NCBI GenBank assembly: GCA_943737045.1
Contig: CALSFV010000405.1
Span: 124,001-188,000 of the forward strand
Direction of reading: 5' to 3'
From: Parapristionchus giblindavisi
Taxonomy: Eukaryota; Nematoda; Chromadorea; Rhabditida; Diplogasteridae
DNA: 64,000 nucleotides
The translations under genes and the position numbers were made by a program. Positions 35,662 to 47,958 of the stretch are shown here, in pieces; positions within the stretch are counted from its first letter, which is position 1; each line of letters starts with the position of its first letter. The notes under the pieces are model-generated. The model saw only the letters and a list, made by a program, of their open reading frames with translations. It made no database searches and was not told the origin of the DNA.

Positions 35662-36541
35662 TTTGGTGCCCAATTAGAGAGCAACGTAGCTAGAATCTTC
35701 TGAGTTTGAGGAGCCGACAAGAGAAGGTATACGTGAGTTATGTGACTGCGGTTTTGTGTGATGGGATTGAGGCCTATACGAACAATTTGGAAGTGACGAA
35801 AGACTGTTACGGTATACGGTAGATGATGAGGAACATGTACCGTAGTCCTCGCCACTCCCACTACGAATCAAGAATAAAAATATAGAACAAAATCAGTGCA
35901 GAATAAACAATAAACAGCATAAAAATGTACATATATGGATGGGGGACTGGGATAAGTTTAGATGAAAGACGTTAAGAGTGAGACAGAATCGAGTCATAAT
36001 TGGAACGGATTCAGATGGGAGAGAGAGAGGGTCACGGGTTTTGGTAGTGCGTGAAGAAAGGATACAGAGGTCATTCAGAATCGAATAGAAAGCGGATGTT
36101 TAGTGTCTATGACACTAACGAGTGTTAGATAGTGTATAGTATGGATGGGTAACCGGAAGTGGTTAGGGGGATGAGGGGATTGGAATAACGGGGGGATGGG
36201 AAACACTGGGCAGACTGGGTAGCAGTTAACCATGGGTTATCGGGTGCTCATAGAGAGGGTACCACATCGGAGGCGGCACAGCTCTTGTCTGAGGACTTTT
36301 CGGATCCGGGCATGGACTACAACGGGTTTAGCGATGGGATTGGTATGTCGGATGATGGGGAAACCAACGGGTGCAAGATGGATAGAATGAGAGAAGAATG
36401 ACCGAGGTGACGAATAGACGGACGAGTATACGGGGATGGATGACAATATAAATATAGACTCTTCTTATATTCTGTACAATGGTTGGATATACGACACGAC
36501 ACACACATTATAATCTACTACTGCTGCCTCATATGAGAGAA

Positions 36542-39500
36542 TTAGGTTTCATAATTGGCGATCAGCTCGAATTTGGATGGTAGAGCTGCTGAGACCTGCG
36601 CATTCAGGTCATTATGAAGAGGAAGAGGAAGAATCGGATCCGGACTGGAAGTACGAGCTGCCTGGGCACGAATCTATAAAGATCAAAGATCATTATGCGA
36701 TCACAGATCAAAGATCAAAGACTAAAGACCAAAGATGAAAACGTACTCGGACAGCATCGGCCCATTCCTGTACTTGTTCCTTCTTGAGAAAAGCGAGAGG
36801 ATCAGATTGAGCTAGACTGATCACACTTTCCTTCAGTGACTTCGTCTTCTTGGCGTGGCGTACACGACGACAACGTGCTGCGAGCTTGCGCATGGCCTGG
36901 AATTAAATATTTAAATTTAAATATTTAAATTTAAATATTTTAAAATTATTAAAGATTATTTAATGCAGCACCTCTCTGAATACATCCCAGAACTCCTCCT
37001 CCGAGCTGAGCTTGTCCTTGAGCACTTGTCTGCACACATCTGCAAGGGAGCCCAGTTAATTGCCGTTAATCATGCGTGGACCTATAAATTATGGTCACAC
37101 AACATACGCTGAATGTAGATGATGCCCTCATCGGGAAGGTTGTTGTAGGTGGAATGATTGGGGCCAGCCACTGTGGTCTGGGCCATGAGACGAGGACCGA
37201 ACACCCGCTTCTCCGCCAACTTCTTGCACAATTGCGTCGTCGCTTCCTGCACATCCTACGTAAATCGTTATCATTGCTCACAAGATTTGCGGTCCACAAA
37301 CATGGACATTGACAGGATTTATTAGGAAATGATTGGTAATTTTTACCTTGATATTCATTTCATCGAACTTTTTCGTCTGAATGATCTGCTGGACGATCTG
37401 TTGCTCCGAAACGGCAGTGAAGGCTGAATTTACGATTTTTTAAAAACATATTTTATTAGAAGAATATTTTTAAGCTTAATTACATTAATTCCAGTAAAAT
37501 ATTGTATTCAATTAAATATCTGAAACATTCGAGTTTATTCTTGGAATGAATCTTTCCGAAAATCCATCGCTTCATTACCGTCTTTGTAAGAATTTCATTT
37601 TATTTGTAATTTTCTCTTTGCTACCAAAGTCGCAGCATCGTATTTATGCGTACTCCACTACCTACCAAATATTTTATCAGAAATTATACTTTACTTTCGC
37701 ACCGCATAAAGTATATTATTATTTATTCATGAATACAATTTGGTCATTGATTAAACACAGAGATATCGTTATGTATCCACTTTCGTGTCTACTGTATGAA
37801 TTCTGTCTTAATCCCCTGACTCCGCCCCTTTTTGGTATGAAACTAATATGTGTGGGTCTTGGTGTGGATGAGACAAGAATGCGTCTCATATGCAATTCAC
37901 TTCCTTCTCCATAAAGAGACATTATCGTTCCTCTTTTTTTCTCTATTTCCTACTTTAATAGAGTAACTAGATAAGATAAGAGGAAGAAGAAGAAGGAAGA
38001 GGAAAGAAGGAAAAGTAGTCCCTTAGTCTCACCTCTTCTTCTGAACACGAGTGAATAATTCAGAAGCAAACGTTGCTGTCTCTCTACTTCCCTCCTCTCC
38101 CTCTCCCTTCCTCCCTCTAGACACATGACTACTTCAACTGCTTACGAAGAGAGAATATGTTTGAGGCCTGAGGGAGGAGGAAGGCGAGAGAGAGAGAGAG
38201 AGGGAGAGGGAGAGCGAATGATGAAAAAGAGGAAGTGGTGGAACATTCTATCGTGACGAGTCTCCGTCTATGTCGCTCGTTTGCCATTCAATTACATTCT
38301 ATCCGATAGAAACAGCAGAGTCCCAGAGATAGAGAACACACATACTGGGATCACTCCTTGTGGTCCCGCATTTCCTTGTTCCGAATCTTTTCAGTTCCTA
38401 CTCTAGCCCCATACATCTCACACGCACTACTCGCTTCTTCTAATCTCTAGGCAGTCGTTTATCAAACGACCCCCCTCTCTATATGGATTCCCTTTGCGCT
38501 CGCGATGTTCGTCCACGTCCTTTTGTGCCATTAGCATATATGGACTGGGGGGATTATGGAGAAGGGACATTGGGGGGGGGGGGGAGAAAAAGGAATAGAT
38601 CATGATAGGGACAGAATAAGTGCTCGATGTCCCGCACTCAGACTTCCTTACACTTAAGAGTAATACTAATACAGGTGCAAAATAATATGATGTATGAAAT
38701 GCATTTCCGTTCTCGAATTACAAGACGAAGATCTTATCCATCTCATGTTTCAGGAATAGCTAATGAGGATGAATTTGCGATGGAATTCATGAGATCTGCG
38801 AACTTTTGAGTAAAAAAACATGACCAATGGTCTCTACTGAGATGTATTTTCTTTTTGAGTAAATAGGAAAGAAGGTTGGCTTTGATTAGGCCTCTTTAAG
38901 ACGACTAGTTTTTCAATGTCTCTATGTTTATATTTGGTTATATTTCATTTTTCAGACATTAGATATCTAAACGTACTAGGATCGCATTCGAGGGCCTCTG
39001 GAACGGGAATCTGGATGTCCGTTATCTTCTTTCCACTCATATCATGTTGTTGACGAATCAGTTTGACGTAGTCATCAGAAATCTGCTTCTAAAATTATTG
39101 AAGTCATTCGGTGATTAAATAATAACATTTATGTTATTATTCCTGTGGCTACAGTACGTATTCCACTTTTCTTCGCTCTGTGGACCATCGACCATATTTA
39201 CGTGGATATATATTTGTGTGGACTATGAGACGCTATTCAATTCTACGAGAGAGAAAGCAACACTCGCAACATTTTCCATCTCATTTTAATTGGATTCCAC
39301 TCTTTAATTTATTCTCTCTTTTCTATCTCATCATCATCATCTATCCCCTCCCTTCTATGGAAAGAGAAACGTCTACAATAACAAACAAAGTGCGACTGAA
39401 ACTTAGCTCATGTGACTCTCTCTTTCTCCTCTCTCTTCACTATCTCTCTCTAACATCCTCCTCCGCCTCTAAATTTCTACCAAATGAAGAGACGAAGGAA

Positions 39501-42500
39501 TAGATCTACTATAGAATAAGAGTATTAACAATAAGATTGCATTTCATGATAATTTTTTGAGATCTCTCACTAAATCTATCATGAATTGTCTTGCACTTTG
39601 AACGATCTCAGTATATCTTCCCTCTTCTTCTTCTCCTCCTTCTTTGCTCTGCCCCTTTCCTCTTCCATAATTGAATGAGTGTGAGTGTGCGTAGATATGC
39701 GCAGAAGAGGAGACAGAGACGAAGAAGAAGAAGAGGAATATATAGAGGACTCTTTCCATTGATGAAGGCAATACGAGAACATTACGCACACATAGATCTC
39801 ATATTTGATCATATGAGGAGCTAGCGCGCTCACATTTACTTAATGAGACTTAAAGACTTAAGTGATAAGTCATAAGTCCGTGTCACACTTACCCTCGGCT
39901 TTCTCTCCGTGACCACTCCGTTGGAATGCATAGCAGCGACCATTGGCGTGTGAGACAGCATAGGCTTCAGATCCGAGATCATTGGCTTGATGTCGAAGCC
40001 CTGATTGATCTTAACGTCATCATTGTTTACAGAGAGATTTGAACACTACAGTTTCCACTAGGACTAAAAATTCTAAATTTAGAATTAAAACCAACCGAAT
40101 TCTGTGCAGCAGCAGCTTGTGCAGCCAGAAGTGAGTTGAGTACATCATTCTGGAACTGCTGTAGAGGAGGAGATGATGTAGATGGTAGCAGTGCCGAGAA
40201 GGATGTCGATGGTGCTACCGGTGTCTCGTCGCCCTGTTGTTGATGCAACTTGGACATGATTCAATTATTCTCTTGAAGTAAGACTGAGAGAAGTTTAAGG
40301 GGTGAGAAGAGAGAGACAGAGAAATACTACTCCTTTGTATGCGCACTATTACTTGCGCAGAAGGCGACGTAGAGGAAGGCAAAGAGGAAGAATAGGGAGG
40401 GGGGGAGATGAAACACACAATATATCGCCTTTCACTAGTGGGTGTAAGCACTCGTGGTATCCTTCTAACGTATGAATATGTGAGACACCACAAGATATGA
40501 TTACGTAGGTGTATCAACAATTTTTGAATGTATGAGTAGGATGTTATGACTATTATACGGTCGTCGTCTCTCAAGACTTCGCAAGAGTCACGTAGCCCCC
40601 TATCATCATGATGTTGACAATCTTTTTTGTAGGTCTCTAGAAATCGCTCTGTTTCTCTCTAAAGTCTCTAACTTCCGTGTGTGAAAGTTCCATATACTTC
40701 TATTTTTCCCCTTGAGTCTGATACTTTATGAAAGACGATGATCATCGTTGGTATTAGATTCCTCTCTAATAATAAGGTTCTAGGTTTCTTCATCTAAACG
40801 ATGTTCAACACCCCCCTTTCATCTTCCCTCTTATAATCTGATTCCAGACTTTGAGAGACGAGAGAGAGTGCAAGATTTCAATCTAAAATTAAAGGATAAA
40901 AAGGCTTCGTCTCATATTTCTCGACAGAGATAGATGGACTAAAGATAGCGCATGTTCCAAAATGTTCACTCGCAATGTTTCTTCGCAAGCCTCCCTTACT
41001 TCATCTTGCATTGCCCCGAGGGCCTTACTCTTCTTCCTCTCTTCTACACACACTCACAATGTCTTTGTAAGAGAGGGGAAGAAGCTAAACGAAAGAGACA
41101 CAAGACCTGAATGAAGAGACCGAGAAACGTTCTACTCCCCTTCTATCCCAGATGCTAGACACACTGAATGCTATTGAAATCCCAACATTCCCTTCTACTT
41201 CTCTTCTTACATTTTAGAGAACGTGAGAGAGATTCAGAGTCCGATCGTGGTCTCTTCTGTTCTCTTGCCTATCTCGTTCTTTTCTTTCTTCTCTCACGAA
41301 CGTACATTTGGAAAGGCATCAGAAATGGACGAATGAACCATGTGAGGAAGAAAAAGGAATGGTGAAGGACCAGAAATAGATTAGGTTTCAATGAATGATT
41401 ATGGAGTGGTCTTGGTCATTTGACTCGAGTAATTACTGGCTACGCTCCCTTTCACAACAATTCCTTCAGAGGAGAAGCCTACAACACAAAGGGCAGTTCG
41501 TGTCCAGATTGAGCGAATAACGTCTACGACAGAGAAGAAAAAGAGGAGACAAGGCCAGAAGGGGGACATTGCACAATAAGACTACAGTAATCTATGGGGG
41601 GAAGACATGTCAAAACAGCGACGAGAGTGCGAATGCAATCCAATCATCAATAAACAGAATCAAACAAAAGAGGGATAGACTTTTGACAAGGGATATTTTG
41701 AGAATAGAGATGATCTGAGAATATTTATGAAAAACAAAATATATTATACCTGTGTGCAGGTTGAAGATGTGGATGAACTCTCACTTCCGTCCATTCCGAC
41801 GGGATCGATGTTACTGTCCCCTGCAAATAGCCTCAATTAACATTTGGATATTTGGATTTTTTATGACACTTCAGATTCAGCAGAAACACTGCCCAGTTAA
41901 TCTTGATAAAGTGTCTCAATCAATCAAAAATATTTGGATCCAAGCCCTGTTGTCTGTCTCTGTTCACATATCTTTCTTTGGACATCTATAGATGGTTGTT
42001 TTCCAGTGTAGATACCGTAGACGGGGAGGGGGAGGAAGGGACGAGAAGTGCGTGTGTTCGATTCATGACCGAGTGCCGAGCACAAAGCAACAAAAACTAG
42101 GGAGAAATACAGAGTGGAAAAGGCTGTTTTTGCCGCTCGATCCGTTCCTATTTTCGTTCCCTTCCATTCATTCTTTCCCTCTCTCGCTACGCATAGTGGT
42201 CAACATAACGACGACCACAAGTACACGTGCCCTTTTTGTGCATCCTCGAGTGATGGAACAGCGAATATCTACTACTCCTCCTCTGCTTCCCCTCCTCCCC
42301 TCCCCTCAAGTCTCTCCTCCTCCTCTCCTCCCTCCATCCTCTCCTGCGAACTTTCTCCATCCTCATGACCTCCCCTCTTTCTGCCTCAGGCTCGTTCCCT
42401 CCCTCTCCCTCCTTCCCTCTCCCTCTCTGTCTCCCTCCACCGTTCTTTGTACTTGTCTTGCACTTCGTTCTTTATCCCCAATTGAACGGGAAGAGACCAT

Positions 42501-45500
42501 GTCCAGTAGAGGAAGGAAGGAAGAGTGGATATAGTGCAGACACAAAGGAACGTACACATTATCTATGCCTGTTGTTGTTAGTGTGTGCTAAATACCAATT
42601 TGCATGCCACTAGCTGACCGGACATCGGATGACTAGCTGACTAGTCAGCGTTCTCCATCCATTTGACAGAGCACATAATGGTGTAAGGGGATCTATGTGA
42701 AACAGTTGTCGTAGCTGTTCTCCTACTTCTTCTTCTACTTTTCCAATCGCTTCTTTCACTACGTCATTCATCACTGATACAGACTTAGGAGGGATGGGAC
42801 TTAAACTCCAATATCCTCTCTCTGAATGTTAAACACTTGAACGGAGTCGGTGGACTCTAAGTGAAGAGTCTCAGCTTAGAGTGATTTCCGGTCGTTATCA
42901 TTAAGATGAACGCACGTCCCTTGGAGTATCACTTTCCTCCCTCTCTTTCTCTCTCTGTACCTCCCCCTTCTTTCTCCTAAATCTCCATCGTTCCCTCCTT
43001 CCCTCTGACTACCTCTCGCCTCTTCCCTCGCTGATCTGCTTGATCAATTCTAAGGATAGTTGAATCGACAAGGACAGTTGTTCAACGTTTTTGCCAGCAA
43101 GCCAATTGAGAAGGCTTATCTGACGGAAGAAAAGATGTTCACTCCCTCTCTCCCTCACTAACTCTCTCTCTCCCCCTCTCTCCTTCTCTCCCTCCCCACC
43201 CTTTCACTTCTTCTCGGTCTCTTCTCATATCTCTGGATGATAAGTGATTAGCCTATCGTAATCTTTCATCCTTAATCGACTAAAATGAGAACACGATATC
43301 TCGGTGGTGAGACAGGAATGCACTAAATAGTATAGAAGTCAACGAGATGAGATAAATTTCAAACCCTTCTTTCCCTTCCTCCTCCTCCTTCTTCTCTCTT
43401 CTTTTCGTTTCGTTTCGTTCATTGTTTCTCATTTGGCCTTCTCACGGGTCTTACACGAGACACAAACGTTACTCTCCTTCTACCCCTCTCTCTCTCGTCT
43501 CCTCTTTTTCATCTATACTCCATGAAACAATTTCGCAACGTTAATCGAGCAAAGGCTGTAAGCAATACTGTAAAGGACAGGGTTATTTCGAGTGAATTGA
43601 TGTTGACGGGATGGGTTCTAACGAGGGGAGAAGTAGTACATGACGAAGAATAGAGAGGGTCATGACAATCTATGTTCCTCCTCACTCTCTTTTTCCCCTC
43701 CGTCTTCTTCTTCAGTCGTTCGTAAACATGAGAACGAAGTCACGAGAGTGCAGTCCTTCCTCTTTCTTCTATATCCCTCTATCTCTCATGCTCCCTTTAT
43801 ATCTCTCTCTCCCTCTCCCTATATTTCTCTCCCTCTCCCTTGCTCGCCTTCAATGAAGTGATCAACAACCATATCCACGAACAGCAAGCACATAAGAGTC
43901 CAATACCCAAGCTTCAATGTTATTCCATTCCATTCCCACAATCAACAAAGAGAACAAAGACTCCGTACTTTTCTTGGTCCCCTTTTTCTGCTCGATTGGA
44001 GTACAATACCTGCTGATGAATCAACTTTGGCCGTGCTATCCACTGATGATGGACTACTCCATTGTTTGGTCTCATTAGCTCCTCCGGTTCCCGATGCTGA
44101 TGGTGTCTCCGTCGAGGGTGCAGCGCCCGGTAGAGTGGGCGACGTTCGAAGAGTCGCTGCGGCCAGGATGTTCTGCCATGGTGATGTGGCTGACCATTGA
44201 GAGAAGAATGGTGTCGTCGATCCATTCAAGTTTCCGCCTAGAATTCGGCCCGTGAGCGATAAAGTAAACAAGAGTATAAAAGGGGACATGGCTACCGTAT
44301 ACCTAATAAGAGAGAGGATAGGAAAGAGAAGGAATAGAAGAAGGATGATCTACAGTATGCTTGGATTATTTGACAATTTATGTTAGAATAGGTACCGTAG
44401 ACTATTTGAGGGAAGAGTATTTTCAGGGAAGGATGGGACTAGGGGTGAACTCTTAGGGCTTCAATCATTCTCTAGTCACTAGTCTCCCCTAGTCCCTCGT
44501 TCCCGTCCCTTCCCCTCTCTCTCGAATGCACTCTTGCTGAATGTGCTTCTCGTACCAGTATCTTCCTGCATAAGTAGTTCTCTCATCGAGTCTCACTTCA
44601 CAAAGGGCAATGTCCCCCCCCCCATTGGAAAGACACTGATTAAGATGCCCCGAACGACCTTTGTCAGTCTCTCTCTCACTCTGTCTTGAAGAGTGCAAGC
44701 GAATGCTTGCCAAGATCCAATTATGGTTACTATATTCGATGGCGGAACAAGCCATCGATTCCATTGACGTTTCTGATGAATGTTCCCCGGTCGCTCTACC
44801 TACTGATGAATTGTGGCATGTCTGCGATGAGTGATGGTGACATTCTCTATGTACCTCCATAAGACTACAATTATGATGTGCCCTTGTATGGGAATATGAT
44901 GGACGTCACGATGTAATGTGCATGTGGGATGGATAAAATGTGTGCTGGGATGGATAAGGAAGAAGAAGAAGAAAGGAATGCCCAGAACATAGGAGAGGAA
45001 GTGGCGAATGTATAATAGATGTGTATGAAGGGAGGAAGGAATGACACAGACAGACGTGAGAGCAACATGATGTCGGCCTTTTTTGTGGCCTCAGTGTCTA
45101 TTCCCACCTTTTCCCGAGGCCTATGTCGTCCTTAACTGCAGTCTATCTATCGTGTATGTCTAATGTGCGCAAACATAGAAGAAGAAGTAGAAGAAGTAGA
45201 CGTAGGAGGGGGGAGAAGAGAAAGAATAAGGTGAAGTAGGAAGGAACGGTACCCGATTGGGACAGACAAACATAGACGAAAACGAACAGACGAGAGGGTA
45301 TACGGTAGCCAACATGTGGGAACAGATATGGCGGGGATACTGTATCAAAGAACACTCACAATTGGAGATGGCTGGCCTCAGTGCGACCGGGCATTCAGGC
45401 TGTGGATGTTGTTGTTGTGAATTGGTGAAATTGGCACTTCGCTTGCGTGAATTCGTGCTGTTCTGACCGGTTCCTGAAGAGATTGTTATTGATCAGAGGC

Positions 45501-46232
45501 CAATGCGCATTCAGGGAACCCGGTCCTTTCTTGTATGTACTCTTACCATTGTTGTTATTATTCGAGGGCGATGCAGCGTCGATATTGGCTGAATTCAATA
45601 AATGAGCCAGAGCGGCGGTGTTGTTCGTGCCTCCCGGGGACAGAAGCAATTGAGTCACGATCATCTTGATCTCTGCTACTTCTCTGCAAAGAATTCACGA
45701 TTAAATCAGAGACCTTAATAGCTAAGGAGCTAAGAGAATCTTAAGTGTTCCTAAGCCACCAGTCGCACTCTCACTTTTACCGATGATTCATCCGTCTGGA
45801 AATTCCCGACTGCGGGTAATTAATTTAAGAGAAAATGAGTTCTTACGCAAAGGCGGATGTGGGTGATTTCAACAGTCTTCCCTTCAGATATTGGTCTATA
45901 TTCAGTCCTTCGATATCGCCTTTCAATGCTTTCAACATTGCGTATTTGGTCTGATGGGGAGCCTTGAGCAGCTGTTCTATGCACTGTTTGGGGTCGGTAT
46001 TGGGATTGGCGGTGGATGGGGCTGAGGATGTTGGGATACACGGGGTCGATGATGAGGACGAAGGAGGAGAGGTGGATGAGGAACACGAGGGTGGAGAGGT
46101 TGATGATGAGGCTATGGGTGTCATCATTTGCGGTACTAAAGTGGGCGGAGCCAAGGGATCAGATGAATGATTATTATTGTAATGGAGATGATGATGAAGT
46201 GGCGGCAGAACTGCCGCCACACCGTTGTACAT
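36542..46232 (-). CDS. lin-14: Putative LIN-14 heterochronic transcription factor
   Basis: In C. elegans LIN-14 is a nuclear DNA-binding protein that sets first-larval-stage fates and is shut off by lin-4. Thirteen exons keep phase: 46246-45847 (ATG at 46232), 45683-45547, 45473-45360, 44237-44010, 41820-41750, 40233-40096, 40045-39893, 39088-38977, 37423-37347, 37255-37108, 37039-36972, 36896-36747 and 36673-36542, giving 637 residues. The N-terminal half is Ser/Thr/Pro/Asn-rich and disordered. The C-terminal half is well conserved in look: NQGFDIKPMISDLKPMLSHT, FTAVSEQQIVQQIIQTKKFD, RVFGPRLMAQTTVAGPNHST, KLSSEEEFWDVF, and basic RKLAARCRRVRHAKKTKSLK, suggesting helical DNA binding. An ATTACAG acceptor 14 bases before ATG suits trans-splicing. 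A second start at 40257, with an in-frame stop just upstream, would give a short form. The name rests on memory of the family plus the lin-4/let-7 sites. Confidence 0.7.
36655..36733 (-). repeat. TGATCTT heptad array in a lin-14-like intron
   Basis: The 73-base intron between the last two exons (36746-36674) is made largely of ATCTTTG-type units in sense orientation, running from just after the donor up to the acceptor TTTATAG. Confidence 0.85.
36903..36955. repeat. AAATATTTAAATTT palindromic repeat
   Basis: A tandem, self-complementary AT-only sequence forms most of a 75-base intron of the lin-14-like gene. Confidence 0.9.
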
Positions 46233-47894
46233 CCGAGTGATCGACACTGTAATATGTTACTACCGTACTCTCACAAATTATTCGGTCTTTACGCGACAGG
46301 TTACGGTATGTATACAGCGGTTTAGACGTGAGAGCAATGGATTACGGTAGTGGTGTGAAAGTAAAGGTCATGGGAAGAAATTGTCTACAAGCTTGGAAGG
46401 AGAAAACAAGCGAACGGTTCTGCACGGAGGAACGAATATATCTTTGTATAAGTTATGAGGAAGAAAGGAAAAGATACAAAGAGATCAAATGGAGATGCTG
46501 AGAGAATACTGCAGATGATACATAGAAAGAGTGAAGAAGAGGATGAGTCCATTCTGAGGGAGGGGCTAAGAAAGGAGAAAGAGAAAAAGAAGGCTGACTG
46601 CCCCCAGGACTTACGGCCATAGTGAAAGAGAGAGAGGGAGAGGGAGAAAGAACGAGGATAAAGAGAGAGAGAGGAGAGAGGCCAGTTGCGAATTCACCGC
46701 CCCTTACTCCATTTTCACTCTATCTCCTCATCGACAACGCTATCTCGCCACCTTTTCGTGTATCTCTCACAGACCAAAATAGAGGGCAATAGAGATGGAG
46801 AGAGCGAACGTTTAAGTGATCGAGTATGTAGATAAAGAAGGAGAAAGGGGAGGAAAAGATCTCGAAGTGATTAAAAGACAACGGTAGAAAAAGTTTGACG
46901 AACCAAAAAAACGAGACGATATGTACGTAACCAATGCATTCACGTAGATCTCTTTTGGAAATGGTCAAAAATCATTTTCTGAGTAGTTTGGACCATAGTA
47001 GATTTCCGCGAAAATTACGATGGAACTAAGTGAATGTTTCTCCGATGTTCATTACACAAGTGGAAAGTGAGAGAGGGGCAGAAGACTGCAATGGATAAAA
47101 AGAGAACAACTCATCAGCAACTGCCGTCCCCTCTCTGATTCCACAAAAATAACACGGTTCGCAAGAGGGGATCAAGAGTCCATTGGAGATGGAAAGGGGG
47201 ATGGATGAGAGAGGAGGCCTATGTTACAACAACATCTAGTAGAGGGTGAGACACATGGTGAGAATCATGGAGTAGGGGATGGATGAGTGGAGAGAGGAGG
47301 GGAGAGGGAGGAGGAGATACAACTTCATTCACTCTCTCGATCGTCTTCACTCACCACTGAAACACTTTGGAACGGAACAACAACTGTCTTTCACAAACAG
47401 AAAGAATCGAAGAGAATCTTGATTCTAAGAAGATGCAGAGAGAACTCTCAATTGAAACTGTGATCCTTATCCTTGATTAAAATATGATAATAAGGTCGAA
47501 TTCACTCCTTCAAGATTTCCTGATAAGATTGATGTGAAGAGATTAGAGAGATGGAGAGAGATTTATATTCATCGCCCAAGTGCTTCAACTAATGTATAAA
47601 AGGAGAAAGAGAAGAAGAAGAAGAACGGTGTTGGTGATAAGAAGATGCAGTTTAGTGAAAGAGAGATAGAGAGAGGAAGATGAGATCGGAAACTCCGTGA
47701 TGTTTTCGAGAGTTTGTCTCCCCCCCCCTGCCTCCTCCCTCTCTCCACTCTCTCTCTCTCTAAACTTCGACCACGCTCCAACACTGACTGAGTAGGTTTC
47801 AATAGAGTTGAACTGATTGAAAGATCGAGAGAGGAGATAGCGACACTATTGGAGCGTTCAGTCTATGGTACAATTGGATGAGAAAGGGAAAGGA

Positions 47895-47899
<5 letters not shown>

Positions 47900-47953
<54 letters not shown>
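47900..47953. repeat. (GA)n microsatellite
   Basis: A pure GA run of about 54 bases in the large intron. Confidence 0.95.

Positions 47954-47958
<5 letters not shown>

Larger units (their letters stand above)
32962..36541 (-). other. Long 3' UTR of the lin-14-like gene
   Basis: After the stop codon at 36542 there is no further coding exon. The first AATAAA on the minus strand that I find is at 32967-32962, so the UTR may be about 3.5 kb. It contains two exact lin-4 seed matches, one exact let-7 seed match and one MITE. A long, microRNA-rich 3' UTR is the hallmark of C. elegans lin-14. The length is inferred, since shorter forms with non-standard poly(A) signals are possible. Confidence 0.55.

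Noticed and set aside
19244..36733. GATCAAA arrays as interstitial telomere repeats
   Set aside because: The nematode telomere unit is TTAGGC; the arrays are short, in both orientations, and restricted to introns.
44289..44289. An ATG that opens MSPFILLFTLSLTG before a lin-14-like exon, resembling a signal peptide
   Set aside because: A nuclear factor should not have one, and the exon is reached in phase through a good TTCTAG acceptor at 44237.
44489..44860. A 123-codon minus-strand frame of balanced composition inside a lin-14-like intron
   Set aside because: It has no splice-compatible link to the neighbouring exons and no recognised motif, so it is probably chance. It could still be an alternative first exon.
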